Source: Anagrus nilaparvatae
Taxonomy: Eukaryota > Arthropoda > Insecta > Hymenoptera > Mymaridae
NCBI GenBank assembly: GCA_022575985.1
Contig: JAKSXM010000237.1
Span: 3,614,501-3,678,500 of the forward strand
Direction of reading: 5' to 3'
Length of the DNA stretch: 64,000 nt
The notes beneath the pieces are model-generated. The model was not told the DNA's origin, searched no databases, and saw only the letters and a program-made list of their open reading frames with translations. Shown piece by piece: positions 31,695 through 43,407 of this stretch. The position numbers were made by a program, and so were the translations under genes. Numbering within the stretch: the first letter of the stretch is position 1; every line of letters begins with the position of its first letter.

Positions 31695-33478
31695 AGCTCT
31701 AAAAAAAATAACCACGTTGTTATACTCCCTGGCTCAGAGATTTATTTCAGAGAGTTAACTCCCTAAAACAGGGAGTTAACCACTTAAAACAGAGAGTTAA
31801 CTCCCTGAATTAGGGAGTTAACTCCCTGAAATTTCTGTCATCTCCTCGAATACCTCCGGGATGAAAATGCACCGTACGAGGGAAAACTGATATCATGGAG
31901 GCGTAATTTTATAATTTTTCATCCAAAACAATTTTCCAGTTTTCCAATATGGCGGACCAAGAAATATGAAAATAGAAACTTTCTACATTACCTGGGGGTT
32001 TTCGGGGTCGAGAGAAACGTTTTTATTAATGAAAATTTTAATTTTTTAACCCCAATATATTTTCCAATTTTCCAAGATGGCGGAACGAAAAACATGAAAA
32101 TAAAAACTTTCTACATTACCTAGGGGTATTCGGGGTCGACAAAAACGTTTTTTTGAATGAAAATTTTATTTTTTGCCCCAAAATATTTTCTAATTTTCCA
32201 ATATGGTGGACCAAAAAACATGAAAATAAATCTTACAACATTACCTGGGGGTTTTCGGGTTCGATAAAAACGTTTCTATGAATGAAAATTTATATTTTTT
32301 AGCCCTTACGTATTTTCCAATTTTCTAATATGGTGGAGCAAAAAACATGAGAATAAAAACTGTCTACATTACTTGGGGGTTTCCGGGGTCGAGAAAATGG
32401 TTTCTATTAATGAAAATTTTCATTTTTTAACCCCAATATATTTTTCAATTTTCCAAGATGGCGGAACAAAAAACATGAAAATAAAAACTTTCTACATTAC
32501 CTGGGGGTATTCGGGGTCGACAAAAACGTTTTTATGAATGAAAATTTTATTTTTTGCCCCAAAATATTTTCTAATTTTCCAATATGGTGGACCAAAAAAC
32601 ATGAAAATAAATCTTACAACATTACTTGGGGGTTTTCGGGTTCGAAAAAAACGTTTCTATTAATGAAAATTTATGGGAAATATATTGGGAAATTGGAAAA
32701 TCTGTTGGGGCTAAAAAATTAAAACTTTCATTCATAAAAACGTTTTTCTCGGCTTCGAAAACCCCCTGGCAATGTAAAAAGCTTCTTATGAAATGTTTTT
32801 ATTTCCGCCATATTGGGAAATTGGAAAATTAAAAAATATGTTGGGGCTAAAAAATGAAAATTTTCATTCATAGAAACGTTTTTCTCGACCTCAAAAACCC
32901 CCAGGTAATGTAAAAAGCTTATTCTGAAATGTTTTTAGGTCCGCCATATTAGAAAATTAGAAAATATATTGGAATTAAATTATTAAAATTTTCATTAATA
33001 GAAACGTTTTTCTCGACGCCGAAAACCCCCAGGTAACGATGTAAGATTTATTTTCATATGTTTTGGTCTACCATCTTGGAAAATTGGAAAATATGTTGGG
33101 GCTAAAAAATTAAAATTTTCATTAATAAAAACGTTTTTCTCGACCCCGAAAACCGCCAGGTAAAGTAGAAAGATTTATTTTCATTCTTTTGTGCCACCAT
33201 CTTGGAAAATTGAAAAATATTTTAGGGCTAAAAAATTAAAATTTTCATTAATAAAAACGTTTTTCTCGACCGCGAAAACCCCCAGGTAATGTAGAAAGTT
33301 TCTATTTTCATATTTTTTGGTCCGCCATGTTGGAAAATTGGAAAATTGTTTTGAATTAAAAATTAAAAATTACGCCTCCAGGATATCAGTTTTCCGTCTT
33401 ACGGTTTATTTTAATTCCGAAGGCATTCGAGGAGATGAAAGAAATTTCAGGGAGTTAACTCTCTGTTTTAGGTGGTTA
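31695..33478. mobile_element. Foldback element, family copy B, right end lost
   Basis: The left end (CTCTAAAAAAAATAACCACG) is a diverged version of the family end and is followed by AGGGAGTTAACTCCCT-type units. Six plus-oriented units of about 127 bp (marked near 31945, 32074, 32200, 32330, 32455 and 32580) face five inverted units (32808-33325). The right side stops inside the subterminal region, at about 33478, without the TTTTTGTTAGAGA end. It is more diverged than copies A and C, so probably older. Confidence 0.85.
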
Positions 33479-36089
33479 AAAAAGGCAGCTTTAAAAAAAA
33501 AAATTTACCCTAGCATGTTCTTGCATAAAATGGCGCTAATTTCAATATTGCTCAATTTTTGCGAAAAAATTTGTATTTTGGCCAAAAAAATATAAATTTT
33601 TTTCTACAAAAATTTAACTTCATAGTTCCGTCATTAAAATACATATTTCCTAAGATTTTCATAAAAATCTGATAATTTTTACCCAAGTTATTAAGCAAAA
33701 TTAAGAAATTGGACGAAATTGGATTTTTGGCGGTTAGGATATATTTTAATAGTAACCCCACTCAATTAGTTCCATTCTCTGTCTAATTACGAAAATTTTC
33801 CATTTTTTTTTATTTTTGATGACCATTTTAACCAGAGATATGACAAAATCCGATAGCAACCTTCTTAAAATTTAGTGAAAAAGTAGTTTTTGCCATATAT
33901 CTGGCCAAGTGTTCCTCTGGGACACAAAAGAAATTAGATTCCTTCTTAGATATGTATATTAAACACAAAAAAAAAATTGCACTTCGTTTTTACAATACTT
34001 TTCAGTGATTTTTATATCACTGACGCTTCCACTAACATAGAGTACTAGAATGGAAGACATGGAAGCTTCCCAAACAAAAAAACAAAAAAACTTAGTTTTT
34101 ATTGCTTTTAATATTAGAGGCCGCTAGCATTGTGCAAAATAACTGTCTATCATTTCACGTAGTTGTTTATAGGAGTAATAAAATCTCCTTTAATCCCTGA
34201 TCCAAACCTTAGTTAAATTATGGTGAGCCTTTATTTCAATATAGTCTAAGCATTTATACTAGGTTTGCATCAATATTTTAAACAACAAGTGTAAATATCA
34301 GGATTATAGCATCACTTATCTTTTTTAGCAAATTATTCTTTGTGCTTATGTGCATACACATAAGTGAAAAGGTAATGATCAGTATGATAAATCAGTGAAT
34401 TTTTTTTGCATTGTTTTTGTGGTGAGTGATTTTTGAAAAATCATTACAGCAAATAAAAATCATGTAAGTTAAATTAACAGAATTTCATTTATTCTTAAAA
34501 AATAAATTAATTGGTAACTTTATATATTTATTATAGTAGTATACATTTTAGTAAAATTTTATTTGACCACAGATAAAGTTTAATAAACAATATTTTTAAT
34601 TTATTATGTTTGTCGTTTTGAAATTTACAATTACCGGTTTTAAATAACCTTCAAAAAACAATTTTGTGTTATAAATATAAAATTTTGATTGGAAAATTGA
34701 TTCTAGAAAAATATTATTCAAGTAAGAATCTGGCAAATTTGCTATTTTACAGTAAGGTAATTAGTCCAATTAAGTTTTTCAAACATTTTTATTTACAATT
34801 ATTTACTAATTTTTTAAAATTTAATCATACTGAAAGTTGTAATGTTATAAATCATCAACAAGCCTTAACATGTATTATTTTGCAATTTTTTCTTTTATCA
34901 GAAATTATTTTAAGTAATAATAGGGTTGTTGCATGAAAAAAAAATTGAAATTCTATTTGGTTGGTTTTGTAGCTGACATTTAAATATTATGTATGTATTT
35001 TTTATTTGTAATTAAAACAATATTTAATTGGAGAAATAATAAATTTAACTTTGTATTTATTTATTTTGATGTTATTCCGTTATAAAGAGTATATAATATA
35101 GTTAGATAAGAGTGTTTTTTACTGCATGACATTATTTCAGCATTATTTACCACTTCTACTATTTTTTAATAAATAATAAATTCAATATTTATAATTATTA
35201 TGAAAAATAAAAAAGTACATATCAAATATTTATTAATATGTTCTTAGAATATCAAATAATTTCAATATCATATAACAATCCAATATTGTTTTCGCAAAGT
35301 CTGTTTACCCAGAAATTTTTTACATAAAATGCACTTGCAAAAAAAAAATATTTTGAACCTCAACTTGAGGTTTGTTTTGTTTGCTTTTCTGCACTCTGCA
35401 CCAGTACTGCTCTGCACTGAATATTAAAATTTTTTTTGAAAAATTAACTATTTTTTTTTAGTATTTTTTAAGATTTAAATGTAACTTTTAAAAAAATTTA
35501 ATTATTATGTGTGAAATCTTTGAAAAAAAGTTTCTGAAATTTCAAGGTTATTCTATCCAGAATTTCTGGGTAAATAGATGCAGCCTATTGTTTTATAATA
35601 GAGAATTTATTGACAAAAGCATATAGTTTTTACATTTTTAGGCACAATCACTATATATGTAATATATAGATGAAATCGTGCCTTATAATTTTGTCAAACT
35701 CGATGAAACAAAAAAAAATTGGTACATAATTTTTTGTACAGTATCTAGTTGTGCCTCCTCCAATATGACTAAATTTGACCTATTTGTTGTCGAGCAATCA
35801 CAAAAATACTGATTTCCGTTATCAAAAAAATTAACTAATAATAGTAAATATCTGGAACAACTCGATGAATCAAAAAAAAATTTGGTACAAAATTTGTTAT
35901 TTGATATTTAGATTTGCCTCTTCCAGTTTAGCTAAATTTCATTAAGTTGTTGTTGAGTTATCACAAAAAAACTGATTTCAAATACCAAAAAAATTAACAA
36001 AAATAGTAATAAAAAAAATAGGAAATATCTGGAACAACTCAGTCAAACAAATTAAAATTAATTTACATAATAATAAAAATGTTTCTTAC
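33479..36089. other. Mostly unrecognised AT-rich sequence with one tandem repeat
   Basis: Two and a half units of about 170-180 bp lie at 35690-36050, sharing CAACTCGATGA, AAAAAAATTGGTACA and TTAGCTAAATTT-like phrases. An inverted pair TTTACCCAGAAATT / AATTTCTGGGTAAA is at about 35306 and 35568. Short open frames such as 34664-34936 show no recognisable motif. The final exon expected for the Tctex1-like gene was looked for here and not found. Confidence 0.5.
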
Positions 36090-36544
36090 ATTCATGAAAG
36101 TGTCATATGCCATAGTGTCAGTTTCAGCATCCTTTACGCACCTATTCCGCATCCAGAGTTTTCCATTAATACAACATTTACTGCAAACTTATAATTTTTA
36201 TGTTTGTTCACTTCACCTGAATATAGTCATAAAATGAATTTGATTCTTATAAAAATTATAACTTATTATATTTTTAATTTACTTCCTATTCTTATCCTAA
36301 CTATGTCAGTTATTTGTTTCATCCATTTTTCAGCTTCTTCTGGAGAATAAACTTTTGACGATAATGTATCAAACATAACATTATGGATTATTTTTTTGCT
36401 TTTTTTGGCTGGAATCTAGAAATATTATTAATATTAAAATAAACTATAAATATTAAATATATTAAATTACTTTAAGATTAAGAAAAACCATACCTAAATA
36501 AACCTCACCTTTCACTCAGTTTTGCCATAAACATAATTCTAATG
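36090..36544 (-). pseudogene. Tctex1-family dynein light chain gene, partial and frame-broken
   Basis: Three exon-like pieces lie on the minus strand: 36544-36509 (acceptor TTTTTCAG, donor GTGAGG), 36415-36283 (acceptor ATTTCTAG, donor GTAAAT) and 36216-36090 (acceptor ATATTCAG, donor GTAAGA). The second encodes IIHNVMFDTLSSKVYSPEEA then EKWMKQITDIVRIRI. The third encodes KNYKFAVNVVLMEN and, after a one-base slip at a GG, DAETDTMAYDTFMN. This is the order and content of a Tctex1 domain (compare ...RYK.VV.V...EN...D..TD..A.DTFMN). These proteins are small light chains of cytoplasmic or ciliary dynein. Phase between exons two and three agrees, but an A-run in exon two and the GG slip break the frame. 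The last exon and start are not found. It is a decaying copy, or a real gene with base-level sequence errors. Confidence 0.62.
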
Positions 36545-37395
36545 CTGAAAAAGAAAAAAAAAAAGAAATTATGTTCTTTATATTAATTTTTAAAAAAATA
36601 TTAAAAATTTTTATACTTATCTGAATCAAACTTTTGTTTATTTAACTATATCCACCAAAGAATTCAAAAAACCTGAAAAAAATAATAACAAATTTATAAA
36701 CACAGCCATTAACCTAGCAGTCGACTAGCACACTAACCTAACTATATTACTGAAAGTCTTCTAGTTTAAATTTAAGCGCGTAATTTAAAACAACTTTTTA
36801 AACTTCTTCTACTATTTTTTTAAAAACGTGGATAAAAATAATAAATAATCTTATATAAATTTGTAAATTTATATTTTTTTTAATTATTATTTTTATGCAA
36901 AATTTTTAAAAAGATGATATAGTAAGTTCTATTAAATTAAGTACTCAAATTTAAACTAATACTTGTTTTTCAGCAGTATTGGCTTTTAATTACCTTACAA
37001 TAAGCATACATAGCTGTTAACGTGATTAATATATACTTGAAGATTTAGATATTTTAATCAAATTTAGAAACTCAAAGTATATTTTATTTTTTCACAGCAC
37101 ATTTTAGTAAATTATCAGGAAAAAAAGTTGGTGCCAGTTTTATTGATAAGTAATATTCAGCAAACGATCATGTTATGGTGAAAAATAAATACGAATAATC
37201 CAAACCCTATTATTTATATTAATTAATGCAGATAAAAAATTTTTCATTATAAATTTTAAATATTTTTATATAAATTCGAGTAAAAAAAAAAATTTCGAAT
37301 AATTATTTATGAATACTTTGAATAACATGTAATAATAAATAATAGTTTCCATTTATGAAGGTGTAGATGCCAACAAGGTTATTAAAAAGAAAATA
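36545..37395. other. No gene recognised
   Basis: AT-rich sequence upstream of the Tctex1-like pieces. It may hold further short exons on the minus strand, but none can be supported. Confidence 0.45.
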
Positions 37396-38903
37396 TCTCT
37401 AACAAAAATAACCACGTAGTCCGACTCCCTGTTTTAGAGAGTTAACTCCCTGCATTAGAGAGTCCGACTCCCTGAATAAAATAAATTAAAAACATGAAAA
37501 AAGAAACTTTCCACATTACCTGGGGGTTTTCGAGGTTGAGAAAAACGTTTTTATTAAAGAAAATTTTCATTTTTTTCATTTCTGAATATTTTCCGATTTT
37601 CCAAGATGGCGGATCTACAAACTGAAAAAAAGGCACTTTCTACGTTACCTGGGGGTTTTCGAGGTTGAGAAAAACGTTTTTATTAATGAAAATTTTCTTT
37701 TTTTTACCCCAGCATATTTTCCGATTTTCCAAGATGGCGGATCAAAAAACTGGAAAAAAGGAACTTTCTACAATACCTGGGGGTCTTAGAGGTTGAGAAA
37801 AACGAATTTATTAGTGAAAATTTTCTTTTTTCCACTCCTGAATATTTTCCGATTTTCCAAGATGGCGGATCTACAAACTGAAAAAAAGGAACTTTCTACA
37901 TTACCTGGGGGTTTTAGAAGTTTAGAAAAACGAATTTATAAATGAAAATTTTCTTTTCTTCACTCCTGAATATTTTACGATTTTCCAAGATGGCGGTTCA
38001 AAAAACTGAAAAAAGGAACTATCTGCATTACCTGGGGGCTTTTGAGGTTGAGAAAAACGAATTTATAAATGAAAATTTTCTTTTTTTCACTCCAGCATAT
38101 TTCCGATTTTCCAAGATGGCAGTTTAAAAAACTAAAAAAAAGGAACTTTCTACATTCCCTGGGGGTTTTAGAGGTTGATTTTCATTTATAAATTCGTTTT
38201 TCTCAACCTCTAAAACCCCCAGGTAATGTAGAAAGTTCCTTTTTTTTTATATTTTACGGTCCGCCATCTTGGAAAATCAAAAAATATTCAGGAGTGAAAA
38301 AAAGAAAATTTTCATTTATAAATTCGTTTTTCTCAACCTCGAAAACCCCCAGGTAACGTAGAAAGTTCCTTTTTTTCAGTTTGTAGATCCGCCATCTTGG
38401 AAAATCGGAAAATATGCTGGGGTGAAAAAAAGAAAATTTTCATTAATAAAAACGTTTTTCTCAACCTCGAAAACCCCCAGGTAACGTAGAAAGTTCCGTT
38501 TTTTCAGTTTGTAGATCCGCCATCTTGGAAAATCGGAAAATATTCAGGAGTGAAAAAAAGAAAATTTTCATTCATGAAAACGTTTTTCTCAACCTGGAAA
38601 ATCCCCGTGTAATGTAGAAAGTTTTTTTTATATATTTTACGATCCGCCATCTTGGAAAATGGGAAAATATGCTGGGGTAAAAAAATGAAAATTTTCTTTA
38701 ATAAAAACGTTTTTCTCAACCTCGAAAACCCCCAGGTAATGTGGAAAGTTTCTTTTTTCATGTTTTTAATTTATTTTATTCAGGGAGTCGGACTCTCTAA
38801 TTCAGGGAGTTAACTCCCTAAATCAGAGAGTTAACTCTCTAAAACAGGGAGTCCGACTCCCTGAATTCAGGGAGTCTAAATACGTGGTTATTTTTGTTAG
38901 AGA
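37396..38903. mobile_element. Foldback element, family copy C, 1508 bp, TA duplication
   Basis: TA at 37394-37395 and 38904-38905 flanks TCTCTAACAAAAATAACC and its mirror. The subterminal units are of the form AGGGAGTCGGACTCTCT and AGGGAGTTAACTCCCT. Five plus-oriented units of about 128 bp face four inverted ones, each marked by CCAAGATGGCGGAT or its complement, with a CCTGGGGGTTTTCGAGGTTG line. No coding capacity. It is complete at both ends, like copy A. Confidence 0.92.
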
Positions 38904-39249
38904 TACTCAATAAATATGTGATCGTGCCTGAAATAAAATAACCTTAGCTTTTTTATAATTCTTTGTGATTTTTTAACCGGTTATACCGGTAATTTATAAC
39001 CGGTTTGTGTAACTACACAACCAACGAGCATGGAACATGTTCATTTATAACATTGATAATAAAGTATTTATTGTGTTCATAATATAAATATTTATATGCA
39101 AATATTTATATTTAGATTTTTATTATAGAAATCATGCTGCTTAGACATCAAAATGAACTAAATTAATTAAATTTTCAAATTATTATAGTTTTTTAAATAA
39201 TATGAATATGAATTTATTTTTTATTAATTTTTATAATGAATTCTTAAAA

Positions 39250-39612
39250 ATTCTGCACCAATGGTCCCTAGGTACTTCTGCACCAATACTCCATAGGTAC
39301 TTCTGCACCAAAGGTCTTTAGGGACTTCTGCACCAATGCTCCCTAGGTACTTCTGCACCAAAACTTCCTAGGTACTTCTGCACCAAAGGTCTTTAGCGAC
39401 TTCTGCACCATAGGTCCCTAGGTACTTCTGCACCAATGCTCCCTAGGTACTTCTGCCACCAAAGGTCTTTAGGGGACTTCTGCACCAAAGGTTCCTAGGT
39501 ACTTCTGCACCAAAGGTCTTTAGGGACTTCTGCACCAATAGTCCCTAGGTACTTCTGCACCAAAGGTCCCTAGGTACTTCTGCACCATAGGTCCCTAGGT
39601 ACTTCTGCACCA
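39250..39612. repeat. Minisatellite, unit about 24 bp (TACTTCTGCACCAAAGGTCC)
   Basis: About 15 imperfect copies of CTAGGTACTTCTGCACCAAA / TTAGGGACTTCTGCACCAAT alternate in a partly higher-order pattern. The copy at 56850-56945 has only about four units. Confidence 0.92.
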
Positions 39613-39644
39613 AAAAGTCCCCTGAATCGAAAATATTCTAAGTC

Positions 39645-39845
39645 CATTTGACCCCCCCCCCTAAAAACGTCAATTTTTGACCCCCCCCCCCTAAAAACGT
39701 CAATTTTTGACACCCCCCCCCCTAAAAGCGTCAATTTTTGACCCCCCCCCCTAAAAACGTCAATTTTTGACCCCCCCCCTAAAAGCGTCAATTTTTTGAC
39801 CCCCCCCTAAAAAGCGTCACTTTTTCACCCCCCCCCCTGCCGAGC
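39645..39845. repeat. C-run minisatellite, unit about 31 bp
   Basis: Six to seven units of AAAAACGTCAATTTTTGA plus 7 to 11 C. It is the opposite-strand counterpart in style of the G-run array at 25950-26320. The Gly/Lys-rich minus frame over it is an artefact. Confidence 0.9.
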
Positions 39846-39960
39846 CGGACTTTTTCAAATACCCCATCCAATGAACATGTTCCATGTTAATATGTGATCG
39901 TGCCTGAAATAAAATAGCCTTAGCTTTTTTATAATTCTTTGTGATTTTTTATTTTTAATT

Positions 39961-40329
39961 TCAAAATTTACCTCAAAAAAAAAAAAATTGCATTATTGTC
40001 TCTCGGTGCTACGCACCTCGGGCCAGAATCCTTTTCATCCCTCAAAATAAATTTTTCTTCTGTTCTGGACGGCGAAATTTTTTAATTGGATGACGAAATA
40101 CTCGAATTAATATTCATATCTTATTATACAAATATAATTAATTTTCTATTAGTTTAAACATTTTTCATTAAAATTTATAATTATTTTTACTGTTTATATT
40201 ATATAAATTAAAAAATTAATATTTACAATTGTATACAAATTTGTATACAGCGCGCCGCTAACACTACAGAGCATCAATAAAACGGCCAATTAGATAAAGA
40301 TGACGAAATTTATAGAAGATAGTATAATA
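39961..40329. other. No gene recognised
   Basis: AT-rich with a short GC-richer piece (CGCGCCGCTAACACTACAGA) near 40250. No structure recognised. Confidence 0.45.
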
Positions 40330-42845
40330 AAATAATTATGGTATTTCTTAAATTAAAGTATAATTAAAACTAAGTTAAGTCTTGTTGTTCCCTAATCACA
40401 AGTTATATTTTAAGTTTTGGGCCAAAAATGTTGTGAGATAAAATTACATGGCCTAAGCTAAGTAAATTTTTATTTCAGCAAAAGTATAAACTCCTAATAA
40501 ATATGTTATAACTTTTGGGTCATAAATGTTGTGAGATGAAATTTTATGGCCTAAGCTAAGTAAAAATTTAATTTCTGTAAAAGTACATTTCAAAATACTG
40601 ATACTGATTAAATTAATGTTTTTAAAACTTTAATAAATTAAAGTATTTTTTTTTTTTTTTTTTTATTATTGTTTATCCTCCGCACTTTAATCCCTTTTTG
40701 GATTGTCTTGCAGAGACTACAACAACCACACCATGCATCCACAACCTTCTGCACTGTTTTAATGTTTTTATTTCTTAGGGAAGCCGGTATATCGTCTATG
40801 TTACAATACATCGATCGTTCCTTTCAGAAAACTGTTTTAATCTATTTTAATATGGGTTTTTGCAGGAGGAAGTAGTTACGTGATTAATGGTTGCGAGCTT
40901 TCTATTTTAATGAGGGGATAAATGCGTCCGCAGCCGTCTTCAGATCTTATGGGAACTATGCTGACATTTGCCTGGCTCAGAGGAAACTGCAGAAAACCTC
41001 TGTTAGCATAGCGCGGAGCCTTGTTTTCTTCATAGTATTCGATTTTTCTTTTAAATACTATGCTGGAAACAAGTTCCTGGGCCATAAGTCGCAATATAAC
41101 TTAAAAGTTTTCACTTGACAATTAATTTTTAAATTAATTGAAAAATAAAAACTGTTAAGTCATCGAGGGGACTCGAACCCACGACCCCCATGAATATACT
41201 TATAGTATATACACTAAAGGTCGCGCGCCTTAATCCACTCGGCCACGGCTGGCCTTTAATAAATTAAAGTATAATTAAAACTAAGTTAAGTCTTGTTGTT
41301 CCCTAATCACAAGTTATATTTTAAGTATTGGGCCAAAAATGTTGTGAGATGAAATTATATGGCCTAAGCTAAGTAAAGTTTTATTTCAGCAAAAGATTAC
41401 AGTAAACAGATAATTTTTCTTATACAGATTTTTCACATTGGGCTCACAGGCTGTACTTTAAATATAATTAGCTTATATTCTAAAAATTTATTATCTTTAG
41501 AAACTGCTTAACTTGCCAGGCCCCTAAATAACCAGTAATTGGCGTGAATGGAAATTGTATCAATAATTATCTATTATAAAAAAGCTTATGGGCTATATAT
41601 GGAGATTTTATTAGCCAATCAAATTTCTTGTGTTCAAATTTGAATTTTTTCTTTATAGGTTATTATGGGTTATAGCCTACATACATTTATTGTAAATATC
41701 TATCTTTGACATTTTGTAAAAAGAATTAAAATTTTATTTTAAAAATATTAAATAAATTGGAAATGATTTAAAAATATTATAAGAATATATAAAAAAAATA
41801 TAGTAAGAATATTTTTAAAAATAAAAAACTTGTTTATGAAAATGATTTTTCATTGTAAAAGAAAGTTCTTGAAATATTACTTTAAGGATTATAGTTGTAA
41901 ATATATTAACGTGATCTTCCTAGAAACTATACTTATTTGTAAATCGACATTTTTTTTAGACGGTGAAAAAAGGATTTAAACCCATTAACCAAAAAGCAGT
42001 TACTATGACCATTAACTAAATTAACTTAACTCTATTCAATTATCAAATATTTCGAACACATCTAAATAAGCACTAATCTATAAATAAAAACGATTTCTTT
42101 AATTTTATTTTAATTTCCCACCGATAAACTGGTTATTTAGGGGCCTGGCAAGTTAAGCAGTTTCTAAAGATAATAAATTTTTAGAATATAAGCTAATTAT
42201 ATTTAAAGTACAGCCTGTGAGCCCAATGTGAAAAATCTGTATAAGAAAAATTATCTGTTTACTGTAAACTTTTGCTGAAATAAAAATTTACTTATCTTAG
42301 GCCATATAATTTCATCTCACAACACTTTTGGCCCAAAACTTAAAATATAACTTGTGATTAGGGAACAACAAGACTTAACTTAGTTTTAATTATACTTTAA
42401 TTTATTAAAGTTTTAAAAACATTAATTTAATCAGTATCAGTATTTTGAAATGTACTTTTACAGAAATTAAATTTTTACTTAGCTTAGGCCATAAAATTTC
42501 ATCTCACTACATTTATGACCCAAAAGTTATAACATATTTATTAGGAGTTTATACTTTTGCTGAAATAAAAATTTACTTAGCTTAGGCCATGTAATTTCAT
42601 CTCACAACATTTTTGGCCCAAAACTTAAAATATAACTTGTGATTAGGGAACAACAAGAATTAACTTAGTTTTAATTATACTTTAATTTATTAAAGTTTCA
42701 AAAACATTAATTTAATCAGTATCAGTATTTTTAAATGTACTTTTACTGAAATTAAATTTTTACTTAGCTTAGGCCATAAAATTTCATCTCACAATATTTA
42801 TGGCCCAAAAGTTATAATATATTTACAAATAATACGGTAAGAAAA
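40330..42845. mobile_element. Inverted-repeat element with internal direct repeats, interrupted by a SINE
   Basis: The left part (40370-41530) and right part (42120-42840) are inverted copies. They share GTTCCCTAATCACAAG, TTGTGAGATGAAATT and GGCCTAAGCTAAGTAA, and at the inner edge CTGGCAAGTTAAGCAG. Each side repeats the TTGTGAGATGAAAT...GGCCTAAGC line two to three times. The central spacer 41535-42115 is unique and AT-rich. Outer ends are not sharply defined. Confidence 0.75.
40647..41254 (-). mobile_element. Long tRNA-derived SINE, copy 2 (608 bp), with target duplication
   Basis: TTTAATAAATTAAAGTAT at 40629-40646 and 41255-41272 flanks the element. On the minus strand it has the tRNA-like head (41254-41158), body and poly(A) (the T run at 40647-40664). 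It is nearly identical to the copy at 21572-22189, one clear difference being ACATTTG versus GCATTTG. The low divergence suggests recent activity of the family. Confidence 0.9.
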
Positions 42846-43407
42846 AATTTATGAAAAAATTAAAGAAAATTTGGTCCAGCGATTTAATTTACATAGAACA
42901 TATATTTGCAGAAGAATAAACTTTAAATACACAGGTGCCTCTTTACCATTTATTTGCCTGCTGGACACATTTTTTACCCCTATAGTCCATTTTTATCCCT
43001 GGGAATCGATTTATACCGCGGGATCTCATTTTTTCCTGCTGAACCCATATTTTACCCTTATAGTCCATTTTTTTCCCTGGGAATCGATTTGTACAGCGAG
43101 ATCTCATTTTTTTCTGGTCGGGCCCAATGAGCCTCTGGATAACTAATTCAATCAGTTGGTATTTATTTTATCATGTGGGAGCCATTTTTTACCCCCAGAG
43201 TCCATTTATATCCTCGGTAATTACCTTTTACATTAGTAATTTATTTATTCCTCTTCTATAATGTCCCTGACTATGTTATGAATCCCTATAAGGCCAATTC
43301 CTTACATGCTAATTAGTGCTATATTAAAAAAAATAAATTTTGTATACAGTGCCTGTATTCCGTGAAAAAATGTATACACGGCTGTATACAGTGGCTTCGT
43401 ACGGGAG
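42846..43407. repeat. Short tandem repeat of about 80 bp
   Basis: Two to three units share TATAGTCCATTTTT.TCCCTGG, GGAATCGATTT and GATCTCATTTTTT (about 42960-43200). The 91-codon frame over it is a by-product of the repeat. Confidence 0.6.

Larger units (their letters stand above)
38906..39960. mobile_element. Minisatellite element bounded by ACATGTTC palindromes and a direct repeat of about 60 bp
   Basis: The phrase AATATGTGATCGTGCCTGAA and the next 40 or so bases occur at 38918 and again at 39893. They flank a segment that starts with AACCGGTTATACCGG and GGAACATGTTC (about 39030) and ends TGAACATGTTCCATGTTA (about 39872). The interior has an AT-rich part and two minisatellites. A shorter copy is at about 55465-57105. 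Confidence 0.7.

Noticed and set aside
34664..34936. 90-codon open frame
   Set aside because: No recognisable motif, low-complexity Leu/Phe/Lys/Asn composition, and no splice or context support.
39250..39612. CRISPR-like array of about 24 bp repeats
   Set aside because: Units are directly adjacent with no unique spacers, vary in sequence, and sit in eukaryotic transposon-rich DNA. It is a minisatellite.
39570..39791. Gly/Lys/Ile/Asp-rich minus-strand frame
   Set aside because: It is a translation of the C-run minisatellite.
42871..43146. 91-codon open frame
   Set aside because: It covers two units of an 80 bp tandem repeat and repeats its own peptide.
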